DNA from: Bacillota bacterium
Lineage (GTDB): Bacteria > Bacillota > Desulfotomaculia > Desulfotomaculales > Desulfallaceae
DNA: 64,000 bases
NCBI GenBank assembly: GCA_023439185.1
Contig: JAEXOR010000044.1
Span: 124,001-188,000, forward strand
Direction: 5' to 3'
The translations under genes and the position numbers were made by a program. This document shows, in pieces, positions 42,987-52,075 of the stretch. Position 1 is the stretch's first letter. The number at the start of each line of letters is the position of its first letter. The notes beneath the pieces are model-generated. The model ran no database searches and was not told the origin of the DNA. It worked only from the letters and a program-made list of their open reading frames with translations.

Positions 42987-43667
42987 GTGCATGACGACAT
43001 TTTACCCCAAACCATATGGGCCAGGCTTGAACAAGGCGTATTAACATATGATGAAGAAGTTGTCGTCAAAGCCGCGGAAGACGTTTTAAAATACGGCCTG
43101 GATATTTATGAGTCAGTAATGAACGGCCTGGTGACGGGAATTGAGAAGGTGGGCGCGCTTTATGAAAGCGGCGAATATTTCGTCCCTGAAATGCTGATGT
43201 GTTCCGACGCGTTATATGCCGGGTTGAGCATTTTGCGCCCGCATTTGAAAAAAAATAAGCCGGCCGTCAACGGACAGATTGTGATTGGAGTGGTCCAGGG
43301 CGATATTCACGACATTGGTAAAAACATCGTTAAAATGATGTTTGACGCCGCGGGCTTTCAAATATACGACCTGGGACGGGACGTGCCGCTGGAGAGGTTT
43401 ATTGATGAGCAACTGCGCACCGATTCTGAAATCGTTTGTATTTCGACCATGATGACTACTACAATGTACGGCATGGTGGAAATAATAAAAAAGATTAAGG
43501 AGAAAAATCCCTCCGTCAAAGTAATGATTGGCGGCGCTCCCGTCAGTGAGGAACTGGCCAGAAAGTGGGGGGCGGACGGCTACGCTCCGAACGCGCATAA
43601 CGCCATCAAGTATGCCATCAAAATGGTCTCCACATTAAAGAGGCTGACCAAACCCGGCGAGGATTAG
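42987..43667 (+). CDS. Corrinoid protein, MtbC/MttC-like, copy 2
   Basis: 226 residues starting with GTG 42987 behind GAAAGGAGC. Same cap plus B12-binding layout as the gene 150 bp upstream, with axial His in QGDIHDIGKNIV (H108) and the terminal GGAPVSEELA motif. The two are paralogues. The gap between them includes a CCCCGG...CCGGGG hairpin near 42914-42938 but no gene. Confidence 0.9.
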   Translation: MHDDILPQTIWARLEQGVLTYDEEVVVKAAEDVLKYGLDIYESVMNGLVTGIEKVGALYESGEYFVPEMLMCSDALYAGLSILRPHLKKNKPAVNGQIVIGVVQGDIHDIGKNIVKMMFDAAGFQIYDLGRDVPLERFIDEQLRTDSEIVCISTMMTTTMYGMVEIIKKIKEKNPSVKVMIGGAPVSEELARKWGADGYAPNAHNAIKYAIKMVSTLKRLTKPGED

Positions 43668-43748
43668 CAGGATGTAAATTATTAAAATATTTAAAATATT
43701 TTGAACGAATGAATCAAAACTATATTAAGAAAAGGAAGATTGGTTGCC

Positions 43749-45803
43749 GTGATAAATCCCGGGCATGAAGATGTTTTTAACGGCCGGCCGGTAGACCGGA
43801 AAATTAAAAGGATTCTCCGATCCTGGGAAAAGTTCATCAATGATTTTGAAATTGAACCGTATGTGATCAGGCCCCTGTTGGCCAACTCCTGGCACCGCTG
43901 TTTGAGGATGAAGGTGGACCCCCATGCTTCGTTATGTGAACTGCGCCTTTTAAGCGCCAGGCAGATTGAAAAACGGATCAAACGCCGGAAAAGATTAATT
44001 GACGCGGCAATTCCTTTCATGTCTCAATTATATAGCTTTGTAAAGGGCACCGATTCACTGGTTTGCCTGGCCGACGACCAGGGGATGATCCTGGATGTGC
44101 TGCGGGACCCGGTGATTCAGCACCGCACCAAACACATTTGCCAGGAGCTGGGTTCCGACTGGAGCGAAGCCATCGCCGGGACCAATTCCATCGGCACGGC
44201 TTTATTCGAGAAGAAACCGGTCCAGATTACCGCCGGCGAACATTATTGCAAGGTGATGCATGATTTCACCAGTTCCGCCGCTCCCATCTTCAGCCCCGAG
44301 AAGGAACTGCTGGGCGTATTGTGCATTGTGGGCCTGTACCAGAACGTCCATCCGCATACCCTGGGTATGGTGGTGGCGGCGGTTAAAGCGGTGGAGAATC
44401 ATTTAATCAACCAGAAAACCTCGTACGAGCTGTTGATTGCCTACAATAAAGTTACCGCCGCCATAGAAACCATGAACGAAGGCCTGATTGCCATTGAGAG
44501 CAACCACAAGATCACCCAGCTTAATTCCGTGGGCGCCAAAATTCTGCAGGTTAACAAAAAAAATTGCATCGGCGAGCACGTTTACGATGTTTTCGGGGAG
44601 CAGTTCCCCCTGCTGAACGTGATTACCACGGGGCAGGAGTTTATCGACCGGGAGTTTTATCTGGAAACGCCCATGGGAGGGACGCGATTCACTTCCACAG
44701 CCAAACCCGTCAGGGACGCCTTCGGCAATATCACGGGGATGATCGCCACCTTAAGGGAAATTGACACCGTACACAAGCTGGTGCATAAAATGGTGGGCGC
44801 GCAGGCCACCATGGTTTTCGACGATATCATCGGCAACGATCCGCAGTTGCACGCGCTGATCAAACGCGCCAAAAAAGTGGCCCGGAGCAGCTCCACGATA
44901 CTGCTGCTGGGGGAGAGCGGCACCGGCAAAGAAATTTTCGCCCAGGCCATCCATAATGCCAGCGGCCGCAGCCGGGGCCCGTTCATTGTCATCAATTGCG
45001 GCGCCATTCCCAGGGAGCTGGTGGAAAGCGAGCTGTTTGGTTATGAGGACGGCGCCTTTACCGGCGCCGCCAGGGGTGGCCGGCCGGGAAAATTTGAATT
45101 GGCCAGCGGGGGCACCATCTTCCTGGATGAAATCGGTGATATGCCGCTGGATATCCAGACCAGTCTGTTAAGGGTACTGCAGGAAAGGCAGGTAACCAGA
45201 ATCGGGGGGCAGAGAGCCATCCAAATCAATACCAGGGTGATTGCCTCAACCAATAAGAACCTGGCGGAGGAAGTGGACAAAGGTAATTTCAGGCTGGATT
45301 TATATTACCGGCTGAATGTGATTACTTTCAACCTGCCCGGCCTGCGGGAAAGGCCCAGGGACGTGCCATACCTGGCGCAGTACTTTGTCGAAAAGATCAG
45401 CCGCCGTTTGGGGCAGGCGTCGCCCACCATTACGCCCGAATTTTACAATTGCCTGACCGAATACAACTGGCCCGGCAATGTCCGGGAGCTGGAGAATGTG
45501 ATTGAACAGGCGCTGCATATGGTGGAAACGGACATCCTGGTGCCCGAGCATTTGCCGCCCAGGATATACGCTCCCGCATTGACGGGGCCGAAACAGCCTG
45601 AAAAAACGGATAAACTGAAAAATGCCGAAGCCCTGGTTGTTAAAAGCACTTTGGATTCCTATGGCTGGAATATTTCCAGGGCGGCCGCCGTACTGGGCAT
45701 CAGCCGGAACACGCTGTACAGGAAGATCAACAAGTTCGGCTTAACGCCTGAAAACAGCCGGGTAAAAGGGGCTGTTGAAAGGAGAAGGTTCCATGACGGT
45801 TAA
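43749..45803 (+). CDS. Sigma-54-dependent activator within the methanol cluster
   Basis: 684 residues. GTG 43749 is preferred, with GGAAG about 10 bases upstream; TTG 43740 is too close. The layout is an N-terminal GAF-type sensor (GSDWSEAIAGTNSIGTALFE, YCKVMHDFTSSAAPI), a PAS segment (TMNEGLIAIESNHKITQLN), an AAA+ domain (GESGTGKE, GAFTGA, GGTIFLDEIGDMP) and a Fis HTH (LGISRNTLYRKINK). Its recognition helix differs from the two activators in the first island. It is encoded among the methyltransferase genes and overlaps the next gene by 11 bp. It is therefore the likely activator of the promoters at 40949 and 46793. Confidence 0.93.
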   Translation: MINPGHEDVFNGRPVDRKIKRILRSWEKFINDFEIEPYVIRPLLANSWHRCLRMKVDPHASLCELRLLSARQIEKRIKRRKRLIDAAIPFMSQLYSFVKGTDSLVCLADDQGMILDVLRDPVIQHRTKHICQELGSDWSEAIAGTNSIGTALFEKKPVQITAGEHYCKVMHDFTSSAAPIFSPEKELLGVLCIVGLYQNVHPHTLGMVVAAVKAVENHLINQKTSYELLIAYNKVTAAIETMNEGLIAIESNHKITQLNSVGAKILQVNKKNCIGEHVYDVFGEQFPLLNVITTGQEFIDREFYLETPMGGTRFTSTAKPVRDAFGNITGMIATLREIDTVHKLVHKMVGAQATMVFDDIIGNDPQLHALIKRAKKVARSSSTILLLGESGTGKEIFAQAIHNASGRSRGPFIVINCGAIPRELVESELFGYEDGAFTGAARGGRPGKFELASGGTIFLDEIGDMPLDIQTSLLRVLQERQVTRIGGQRAIQINTRVIASTNKNLAEEVDKGNFRLDLYYRLNVITFNLPGLRERPRDVPYLAQYFVEKISRRLGQASPTITPEFYNCLTEYNWPGNVRELENVIEQALHMVETDILVPEHLPPRIYAPALTGPKQPEKTDKLKNAEALVVKSTLDSYGWNISRAAAVLGISRNTLYRKINKFGLTPENSRVKGAVERRRFHDG

Positions 45804-46545
45804 AGACTATTCAAGGATCTTTGTGCGTTATGACCTGGTCACTGAAAGCCCCTATTACGCAATTAAAAGGGTGGCTGGTGAAAACAAGGCCATCCAGAAA
45901 GTGGTGGAAAGCGTTATCCTCGGCGACACCGAAAACATAGATGAGGTTATAAACGCAGCCCTGTGCAAGTATGACCCGGTGGATATCATCAACAACGGGT
46001 TGTTGGAAGGGATGAAGGAGGTGAGCAGGTTGTGGGACGAGGGGATTTACTATCTGCCCCAAACCCTGCTGGCTTCGGATACCATGCTGCTGGGATTGCA
46101 GATTTGTGAAAATAAACTTGGCTGCCCGGTCCGTAAGCGGGGTCTGGCGGTTACCCACACCGCCGAAGGCGACATCCACGACCTGGGCCAGAAAATTGTC
46201 AACGTTTTGCTCAGAGCCAGCGGTTTTAAAGTTATCGACCTGGGTAAGGACGTCCCGGTGGACGAGGTGGTGCGGGCCGTTAAGAAGTATAAGCCCGACA
46301 TACTTTGCGGCACTGCGCACCTGACCACCACCATGGGAGCGTTTAAACAAATTTCCGAAGCGTTAAACCGGGAAGGGATCACTGTCCCCTTTGCCTGCGG
46401 CGGCGGGGGCGGTGTCAATTTATCTTTCATCACCAGTTTTGATTTCGGCATTTACGGCAAAGACGCCTCACTGGCGCCTAAAATGGCCGAGGACGCTATA
46501 AACGGCATGGGCTGGGAGGCCATTCGGAGAAAATATAACGGATAA
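45793..46545 (+). CDS. mtaC: Methanol corrinoid protein MtaC, copy 1
   Basis: 250 residues from ATG 45793 behind AAAGGAGAAGG, overlapping the activator's stop. The MtaC-type cap domain (GLLEGMKEVSRLWDEGIYYL) is followed by the B12 domain with EGDIHDLGQKIVN; H129 is the axial ligand. It carries the methyl group between MtaB and MtaA. A second MtaC lies after mtaB. Compared with that copy it has CGTAHLTTTM in place of TGTALMTTTM, so it may have diverged in specificity. Confidence 0.9.
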   Translation: MTVKDYSRIFVRYDLVTESPYYAIKRVAGENKAIQKVVESVILGDTENIDEVINAALCKYDPVDIINNGLLEGMKEVSRLWDEGIYYLPQTLLASDTMLLGLQICENKLGCPVRKRGLAVTHTAEGDIHDLGQKIVNVLLRASGFKVIDLGKDVPVDEVVRAVKKYKPDILCGTAHLTTTMGAFKQISEALNREGITVPFACGGGGGVNLSFITSFDFGIYGKDASLAPKMAEDAINGMGWEAIRRKYNG

Positions 46546-46566
46546 AAAATTCCATCAATGGTTACA

Positions 46567-46660
46567 TGTTACACTGTGGCAAAACGTAACACTTAGTTAA
46601 GCATGACTGTATTCGCGGCCGTGATTAAATTATGCATTAGCAAGAGTTACATAACGTAAC
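46567..46660. promoter_or_regulatory. Two GTTAC/GTAAC dyads upstream of mtaB
   Basis: TGTTAC (46567-46572) and GTAACA (46586-46591) form one dyad; GTTAC-ATAAC-GTAAC (46646-46660) is a second. They resemble the perfect palindrome at 40707. Both lie 130-230 bp upstream of the mtaB sigma-54 promoter, a normal enhancer distance. The 411-bp gap 46546-46956 otherwise shows no gene. Confidence 0.6.
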
Positions 46661-46792
46661 AGCAAAATTAATTTGCCCGTTGAATATAACGACTTCCGCA
46701 GCAATGGAAGTCTTACTGATAGGCTGGAAAAATCCGTAAAAGTCAAGGGTTAGTATTCAGAAAATACAAAATTATTTAACTCTTCCCGCTTC

Positions 46793-46808
46793 AGGCACTG
46801 ATATTGCA
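46793..46808 (+). promoter_or_regulatory. Sigma-54 promoter for mtaB-mtaC2
   Basis: AGGCACTGATATTGCA fits GG-N10-GC with TTGCA. It lies about 150 bp upstream of mtaB, the same distance as the mtaA promoter from its gene. Confidence 0.82.
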
Positions 46809-46956
46809 TCACTAATATTGCATTTTTAATGGCAAAGCTGTCCATTCCGGTTTCAGATGCCGAAGCGGGAGGGGGTGTACCGCCGGGTTAGTGGATTATT
46901 TCGCGGGTTAAGCACCGGCTGAAGTTTTTTAGTTTAAACAAAAGGGGGTTAGTAAT

Positions 46957-48330
46957 ATGCCGAGTTATGACAAAATGGCTTATGCCAGCGCTGCTGAGAT
47001 GATATTTGGCACAGCTAAAAATCCTGTTAGTTACGGTCGTGATTTTACCGTCGGCGGTGGATTCGTCTATCCTGAGTTGGTACCGCACCCCAGGCCGGGT
47101 ACGGAATCAACCAAGAAAACACTGGTGAAGGAATACGAAAAAATGGTCACCGATGTTCTGGACCGTTGCGTGGCCATCGGTATCCCCGGCATTCAAATTG
47201 AGCTGGAGCACGTGTACCAGATGACCAAGAACCCCGATTGGGGCGGTGAAATAGCCGCGGCCACCAAACGCCTGCAGGAGGATTATCACCGCAAGTACGG
47301 GCTGAAAAGCGCAATCCGGGCCACGGTGGCGGATTACCGGAAGCCGGACGAGGAAGATATCAGGAACAGCGTGGCCCTGGAGTCGACCTTAAAAACCTTT
47401 GAGACCAGCGCCGCCGGCGGGGCCGATAACCTGTCCATAGAGTCCGTGGGCGGCAAAGAGGTTTCCGACTACACCATCGTGCGCCAGGATATCCGCGGCA
47501 CCCTGTTCGGCATCGGTGTTCTGGGCAGCCGGGACATGGAATTTATGTGGAAACGGGTGGTTGAAATCGCCGGTAAATACGGCGTAACCCCGGGCGGCGA
47601 CACCAACTGCGCCCAGGCCAACGTGGCCATGTTCATGGCCGGCGGGTACCAGGACCGGTCGGTGCCGCACACCTTTGCCGCTTTAACCAGGGCCATTGCC
47701 GGCGCCCGGTCCCTGGTGGCCTACGAGCAGGGAGCCAAAGGCCCCAGCAAGGACTGCGGTTACGAGGACGTAATCATCAAGTCCATTACCGGCAACCCCA
47801 TCTCCATGGAAGGAAAAACCTGCGCCTGCGCCCATAGCGACCTGCTGGGCAACCTGGTGGGCGCGTGCTGCGATCTGTGGAGCAACGAGGCTGTTGAGTA
47901 CCATGACATGTTCGGCGGCACCACCGTGGCTGTGTTTGCCGAGATCCTTGGTTATGACGTGGCTTTGATGAACACGGCCATCGAGCTGGGTTACGCCAGA
48001 ATGCTGCAGGAAATGATGGTCCAGTCCGACAAGTACCGTGATACCCACGGTTTCATCCTCTGCCCCGAAAACGCCTACGAAATCGGCAAAGCCATCATTG
48101 ACAACAACACCTCTTACTATGCCAGATCCCGGGCGGCGGCGATTAAGGCCGGCCAGTTAATGCTTGGCGACAGCAAGCTGCAGATGTCCGCTTTTGAAAA
48201 GGATGCCCTGGAGTCCGCGATGCGGACCCTGGAAAGCCTGCCCGACAAGGAAGAAGATTTCATTAGCGAATGCGCGGATATATACAAAAAGCTTATCCCG
48301 GGCTTTAACCTGGCTAATTACGGCCTGTAA
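46957..48330 (+). CDS. mtaB: Methanol:corrinoid methyltransferase MtaB
   Basis: 457 residues behind AAAGGGGG. Strong MtaB signatures run throughout (SAAEMIFGTAKNPV, YEKMVTDVLDRCV, GDTNCAQANVAMF, GPSKDCGYED). The zinc ligands E162 (SIESVGGKE), C218 (DTNCAQ) and C267 (SKDCGYE) correspond to E164, C220 and C269 of the archaeal enzyme. It activates methanol and methylates the cobalt of MtaC. It is followed by mtaC2, with which it should form the MtaBC complex. Confidence 0.95.
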   Translation: MPSYDKMAYASAAEMIFGTAKNPVSYGRDFTVGGGFVYPELVPHPRPGTESTKKTLVKEYEKMVTDVLDRCVAIGIPGIQIELEHVYQMTKNPDWGGEIAAATKRLQEDYHRKYGLKSAIRATVADYRKPDEEDIRNSVALESTLKTFETSAAGGADNLSIESVGGKEVSDYTIVRQDIRGTLFGIGVLGSRDMEFMWKRVVEIAGKYGVTPGGDTNCAQANVAMFMAGGYQDRSVPHTFAALTRAIAGARSLVAYEQGAKGPSKDCGYEDVIIKSITGNPISMEGKTCACAHSDLLGNLVGACCDLWSNEAVEYHDMFGGTTVAVFAEILGYDVALMNTAIELGYARMLQEMMVQSDKYRDTHGFILCPENAYEIGKAIIDNNTSYYARSRAAAIKAGQLMLGDSKLQMSAFEKDALESAMRTLESLPDKEEDFISECADIYKKLIPGFNLANYGL

Positions 48331-48374
48331 AGCGGTTTTTTAACTGACTGGGATATATAAAAGGAGGGACAAAG

Positions 48375-49124
48375 ATGGCCACAGTAGAGAGTTACGCGAA
48401 TATTTTTGTCAGATATGACCTCATTGGCGCCGGCGAAGCCAAGGGGGCGAGGTTGTCTGTTAAAGACGCCGCCCTGCAGAAGGTGCTGCAATGCGTCCTG
48501 GAAGGGGACGTTGACAATATCGTTGCCGTGGTTAATGAGGCCCTGGAGAGCAAAGACCCGATGACGGTGATCAACGACGGTTTAATTAAAGGCATGAACG
48601 AGGTCAGCAGGCTGTGGGATGAAGGCATATATTACCTGCCCCAGGCAATTGTGGCCTCCGACGCCATGCTGGCGGGCATTGAAATTTGCGAAGAAAAGCT
48701 GGGCCAGGCCATAGAAAAGAAAGGCACGGTGATTACCCACACCGCCGAAGGCGACATCCACGACCTGGGCCAGAAAATCGTCAACGCCCTGTTGCGGGCC
48801 AACGGCTATGCAGTGGTGGATCTGGGCAAGGACGTTCCGGTGGATGACGTGGTGGCGGCGGTGAAAAAGTACAAGCCGGTGATGGTGACCGGAACAGCCC
48901 TGATGACCACCACCATGACCGCCTTTGAAAGAATATCCAACCGCCTGAGCAAGGAAGGGTTTACCCTGCCCTTCGTATGCGGCGGCGGCGCCGTATCCCT
49001 GGAATATGTCACCGGTTATGAGCTGGGCGTTTACGGCAAGGACGCTTCCCAGGCCCCCGGGATGGCCAGCGACGCCGTCAACGGGATGAACTGGAGCCAA
49101 ATGCGGGAGAAGTGGAACAGCTAA
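48375..49124 (+). CDS. mtaC: Methanol corrinoid protein MtaC, copy 2
   Basis: 249 residues behind AAAGGAGGG, 44 bp after mtaB, so it is the likely direct partner. Cap domain (GLIKGMNEVSRLWDEGIYYL) and B12 domain (EGDIHDLGQKIVNALLRANG; axial H129). CGGGAVSLEYVTGYELGVYG matches the archaeal MtaC C-terminal region well. Confidence 0.94.
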   Translation: MATVESYANIFVRYDLIGAGEAKGARLSVKDAALQKVLQCVLEGDVDNIVAVVNEALESKDPMTVINDGLIKGMNEVSRLWDEGIYYLPQAIVASDAMLAGIEICEEKLGQAIEKKGTVITHTAEGDIHDLGQKIVNALLRANGYAVVDLGKDVPVDDVVAAVKKYKPVMVTGTALMTTTMTAFERISNRLSKEGFTLPFVCGGGAVSLEYVTGYELGVYGKDASQAPGMASDAVNGMNWSQMREKWNS

Positions 49125-49151
49125 GGATAGCTTTGGGCAACTGAAAAGAAC

Positions 49152-49180
49152 CAACCCGGGTCTTTTGCGGGCCCGGGTTG
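49152..49180 (+). terminator. GC-rich hairpin after mtaC2
   Basis: CAACCCGGG and CCCGGGTTG form a perfect 9-bp stem, followed by AATTAATT instead of a T-run. It could reduce read-through or protect the mRNA end between mtaC2 and the GTPase gene. Confidence 0.5.
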
Positions 49181-49205
49181 AATTAATTACAAGGCGGGAA
49201 TGCCT

Positions 49206-50177
49206 ATGCACGTGGAAGTGATTAACGGTTTGCTGGGAGCGGGAAAAACAACCGTTTTGCTGAACATGCTGGAGCAAAAAAGCAGTAGTGAAAAAGTTGC
49301 CGTACTGGTGAACGAGTTTGGGGAAATCGGCATTGACGGGGATCTGCTGGGCGGCCGGGGCGCCGATGTGGTGGAATTGCCCAACGGCTGCATATGCTGT
49401 ACCTTGAAGGTTGACTTGCTGAATCAAATTAAGGCCATTGCCGAAGATTACCGCCCCGACCGGCTTTTTATCGAACCCACCGGCGTGGCGACAATAAAAA
49501 ATTTAATGGGCATATTAAAGAGCCTGAGCCTGGAAAAGTATATCGGCCGGATTACCGCCCACGTGGTAGTGGACGCCGGGATATTCCGGGAAATCATGAG
49601 CCAAAACATCGGGTTTGTGATTAATCAGATCGAAATGGCCCAGGTAATTATTGTAAATAAATGCGATCAGGTAAGTGACGATGAGATCGCGGAAATACGG
49701 GAGATTATCCGCCGCTATAATGCCGCGTGTAAAATATTGCTGACTGTTTACGGCCGGCCCCTGGCCAAAGAGATTGAATCCGCCTCGGTAACACCGGAAC
49801 AGCACGGCGGAGGGCAGGTTCAACATGACCCCGGCGGGTGCCATGACCATGAGCACGGACATGGCCACGACGATCACGACCATGAGCTGCCCCTGAAGGA
49901 TTACGAGCAGTTCAGCGGCGCAAACAGCCGGCTTTGTGATCCCGGGGAACTGAGACGGTTTTTTGTAGAGCTGAGCAATGGAAAATACGGCTCAGTGGAC
50001 AGGGCCAAAGGTGTTTTCCGGGTTTCCGGCGGTCAGTGGATGCGCATGGATTTAACGGCCCGCGAAGTTGCGGAGGAGATGCTGACAAGTGATTTTGCCA
50101 TCAGCAAAATACTGGTTATCGGCACCGGTTTGAAGCAGGACGAGTTAAGCAGACGGTTTAACGAATGTTTGGTATGA
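49206..50177 (+). CDS. CobW/P47K-family GTPase with His-rich loop
   Basis: 323 residues; ATG 49206 gives a 7-base spacing to AAGGCGGG, and ATG 49200 is the alternative. Walker A is GLLGAGKTT, the metal-binding motif is GCICC, the guanine-specificity motif is NKCD, and a His/Asp-rich loop lies near residues 210-230 (CHDHEHGHGHDDHDHE). COG0523 proteins deliver zinc, cobalt or other metals. Placed between MtaBC and the corrinoid activator, it may load zinc into MtaB/MtaA or help cobamide insertion; this is inference from location. Confidence 0.87.
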   Translation: MHVEVINGLLGAGKTTVLLNMLEQKSSSEKVAVLVNEFGEIGIDGDLLGGRGADVVELPNGCICCTLKVDLLNQIKAIAEDYRPDRLFIEPTGVATIKNLMGILKSLSLEKYIGRITAHVVVDAGIFREIMSQNIGFVINQIEMAQVIIVNKCDQVSDDEIAEIREIIRRYNAACKILLTVYGRPLAKEIESASVTPEQHGGGQVQHDPGGCHDHEHGHGHDDHDHELPLKDYEQFSGANSRLCDPGELRRFFVELSNGKYGSVDRAKGVFRVSGGQWMRMDLTAREVAEEMLTSDFAISKILVIGTGLKQDELSRRFNECLV

Positions 50178-50181
50178 GACA

Positions 50182-50262
50182 GTCAAAAGTCGAAAGTCGA
50201 AAGTTCAAAGTCCAAGGGGGAAAAATGACTTTTGACCTTTGACTTTAGATTTGAGACTGCGT
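50182..50262 (+). repeat. GTCAAAAGTC / GACTTTTGAC simple repeat block
   Basis: Short AAAGTC/GAAAGT heptads run into their inverted form (GACTTTTGACCTTTGACTTT) around CCAAGGGGGAAAAAT. It can fold as an imperfect hairpin between the GTPase and reactivase genes. No T-tract terminator pattern. Confidence 0.5.
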
Positions 50263-50276
50263 TTGGAGGAATTTTT

Positions 50277-51926
50277 ATGGGGCAAATTGGTGTGGCGCTG
50301 GATTTGGGCACCAGCGGATTCAGAGGGCAGGCCGTGGACCTGGAGAATAACGAAATTATTGCCACCGTGCTTACCGCCAGGCACCCTTTGCCGGGCGCCA
50401 ATGTCATGGACCACTTGAATTTCGCCCTGGAAGCCGGTCAGGAAACCGCCCACCATCTGGTCATTGAGACAGTCAACCAGGTGATATCCTGCTTAAACGT
50501 TCCTGCGGGCAGTATCAGCAGACTGGCGGTTTGCGGCAATCCAATTCAATTGTCGTTATTTGAAGGGAGCGAGATCCGGGATTTGGCTTATGCCGGGGAG
50601 AGGAAGAAAAAATTACTGGGCATTGAACCCCCGAACCGGGACGCCAAAAAACTGCCGGCGGCTCATGTTGCCGGTTTGCGGCTGCCGGCGGAAGTACAGG
50701 TTTTTATTCCGGGAGCGGTAAAACACGAAATCGGGGCGGACGCCCTGGCCATGATGGTGCAATCCAACCTTTTGGAAGCCAATGAAATCGCCCTGGTTAC
50801 CGATTACGGAACCAACGCTGAAATGGCCTTAAAGGTGGGTGAGCGGATTATCACCGGCTCATGCGCCGCCGGGCCGGCCCTGGAGGGGCAGCACATTGAG
50901 TTCGGCATGCTGGCGGCTCCGGGCGCCGTCCATGACCTGGAAGCCGAAAAGATCGGCTTTCGCTGTCTGGTCCTGAATGACGATATGCTCAGTGTTCCCG
51001 GGGACCTGGTTGACCTGACCGCTCCGGCTGTTTTGGAATCCGCCGGTGTGCAGGCCGCCGGGATTACAGGCACCGGAGTGATCTCCATTATCTATGAGGG
51101 CGGGAAAGCCGGCCTGATCCGGCTGCCCGGGATTAAAACACCCGATCAAAAACTGCACTTGGGCTGGGAAGTTGCTTTTTCCGAGCATGATATCGTGGAG
51201 GCGGGAAAGGCTATCGGGGCTATCCGGGCCGGCTTTATAACCCTGGCTGCCGAAGCGGGGATCAAGCTGGAGGATATCACCACCGCTTATATGGCCGGAG
51301 CGTCCGGGACTTATGTAAACGCCTGGAAGGCGCTGCAGGTGGGGCTGGTGCCGCCGGGAGTTAAAAAGATATACCAGATTGGCAACACGTCGCTGGCCAT
51401 GGCCAGGGATATTGTTGTCGACCCAGAAAAACTGTGGGATTTGCAAAGACTGGCCCAGGAACTGAGGGCGAATCACTGCATGTTCGGCGAGTCCCGGGTT
51501 TTTGAACGGGCGTATCTGCTGGAACTGTCCCTCTGGGGTGAGGGCATGCCCTGGGAGCAGTACCACCGGTTCGGCAAAATCTATAAGCTGCCGGAGCTGA
51601 CGGATCCCAATCCCGACCCCGAAATTAACCGGCTCTATGACCGGGATATTCCGGACCTGGGCCGCTGGGGAGTTACTTATATAGATAATGTCGGTTCTCC
51701 CCGCCGGGTTGAATTCGCGGGCTGCACCGGCTGCGGCGCCTGTATTGACGGGTGTCCGGAAAAAGCCCTTTCCTTTGACGCAGAAGGGGGCGCCGTGTTG
51801 TTCATCCGTCCCGACCGCTGTAACGGCACGGCCTGTAAACGCTGTGAAATAAACTGTCCGGAGAAAGTATTTAAACTTGATTTGATTAATTTTATTCCGG
51901 TGAAGAATATTTCCAACCCTGCTTAG
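50277..51926 (+). CDS. Corrinoid-protein reductive activator (RamA/RACo type)
   Basis: 549 residues from ATG 50277 behind TTGGAGGA. The core is an ASKHA/DUF4445 ATPase (VALDLGTSGFRGQAVDLENN, TDYGTNAEMALK, GASGTYVNAWKAL). A C-terminal dicluster ferredoxin follows (CTGCGACIDGCP and CNGTACKRCEINCP), as in methanogen RamA. Acetogen RACo instead has an N-terminal [2Fe-2S] domain, which is absent here. It should use ATP to re-reduce inactive cob(II)amide in the MtaC-type proteins. It is followed by a terminator that closes the cluster. Confidence 0.9.
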   Translation: MGQIGVALDLGTSGFRGQAVDLENNEIIATVLTARHPLPGANVMDHLNFALEAGQETAHHLVIETVNQVISCLNVPAGSISRLAVCGNPIQLSLFEGSEIRDLAYAGERKKKLLGIEPPNRDAKKLPAAHVAGLRLPAEVQVFIPGAVKHEIGADALAMMVQSNLLEANEIALVTDYGTNAEMALKVGERIITGSCAAGPALEGQHIEFGMLAAPGAVHDLEAEKIGFRCLVLNDDMLSVPGDLVDLTAPAVLESAGVQAAGITGTGVISIIYEGGKAGLIRLPGIKTPDQKLHLGWEVAFSEHDIVEAGKAIGAIRAGFITLAAEAGIKLEDITTAYMAGASGTYVNAWKALQVGLVPPGVKKIYQIGNTSLAMARDIVVDPEKLWDLQRLAQELRANHCMFGESRVFERAYLLELSLWGEGMPWEQYHRFGKIYKLPELTDPNPDPEINRLYDRDIPDLGRWGVTYIDNVGSPRRVEFAGCTGCGACIDGCPEKALSFDAEGGAVLFIRPDRCNGTACKRCEINCPEKVFKLDLINFIPVKNISNPA

Positions 51927-51967
51927 TATTTTTCAACCGGGATAATAGCAATAATCCCTTTTCAGTG

Positions 51968-51998
51968 AGCTGTTGACATGTCAGTCAACGGCTTTTTC
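51968..51998 (+). terminator. Terminator closing the methanol cluster
   Basis: AGCTGTTGAC and GTCAACGGCT (one wobble) form a stem followed by TTTTTCTTTTT. Confidence 0.85.
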
Positions 51999-52075
51999 TT
52001 TTTATAATAGTATGGGTTGTAAATGTTGTGGACAACCTAAAATCATCACTAAGCTTTTGGGGAAGGTGGATTTTA

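Noticed and set aside
46561..46956. A cobalamin riboswitch ahead of mtaB
   Set aside because: No B12-box-like conserved core was recognisable; the structure is explained by GTTAC dyads and a sigma-54 promoter.
50182..50262. AAAGTC repeats as a possible CRISPR remnant or origin
   Set aside because: The units are only about 7-10 bases, irregular and without spacers or DnaA-like boxes.
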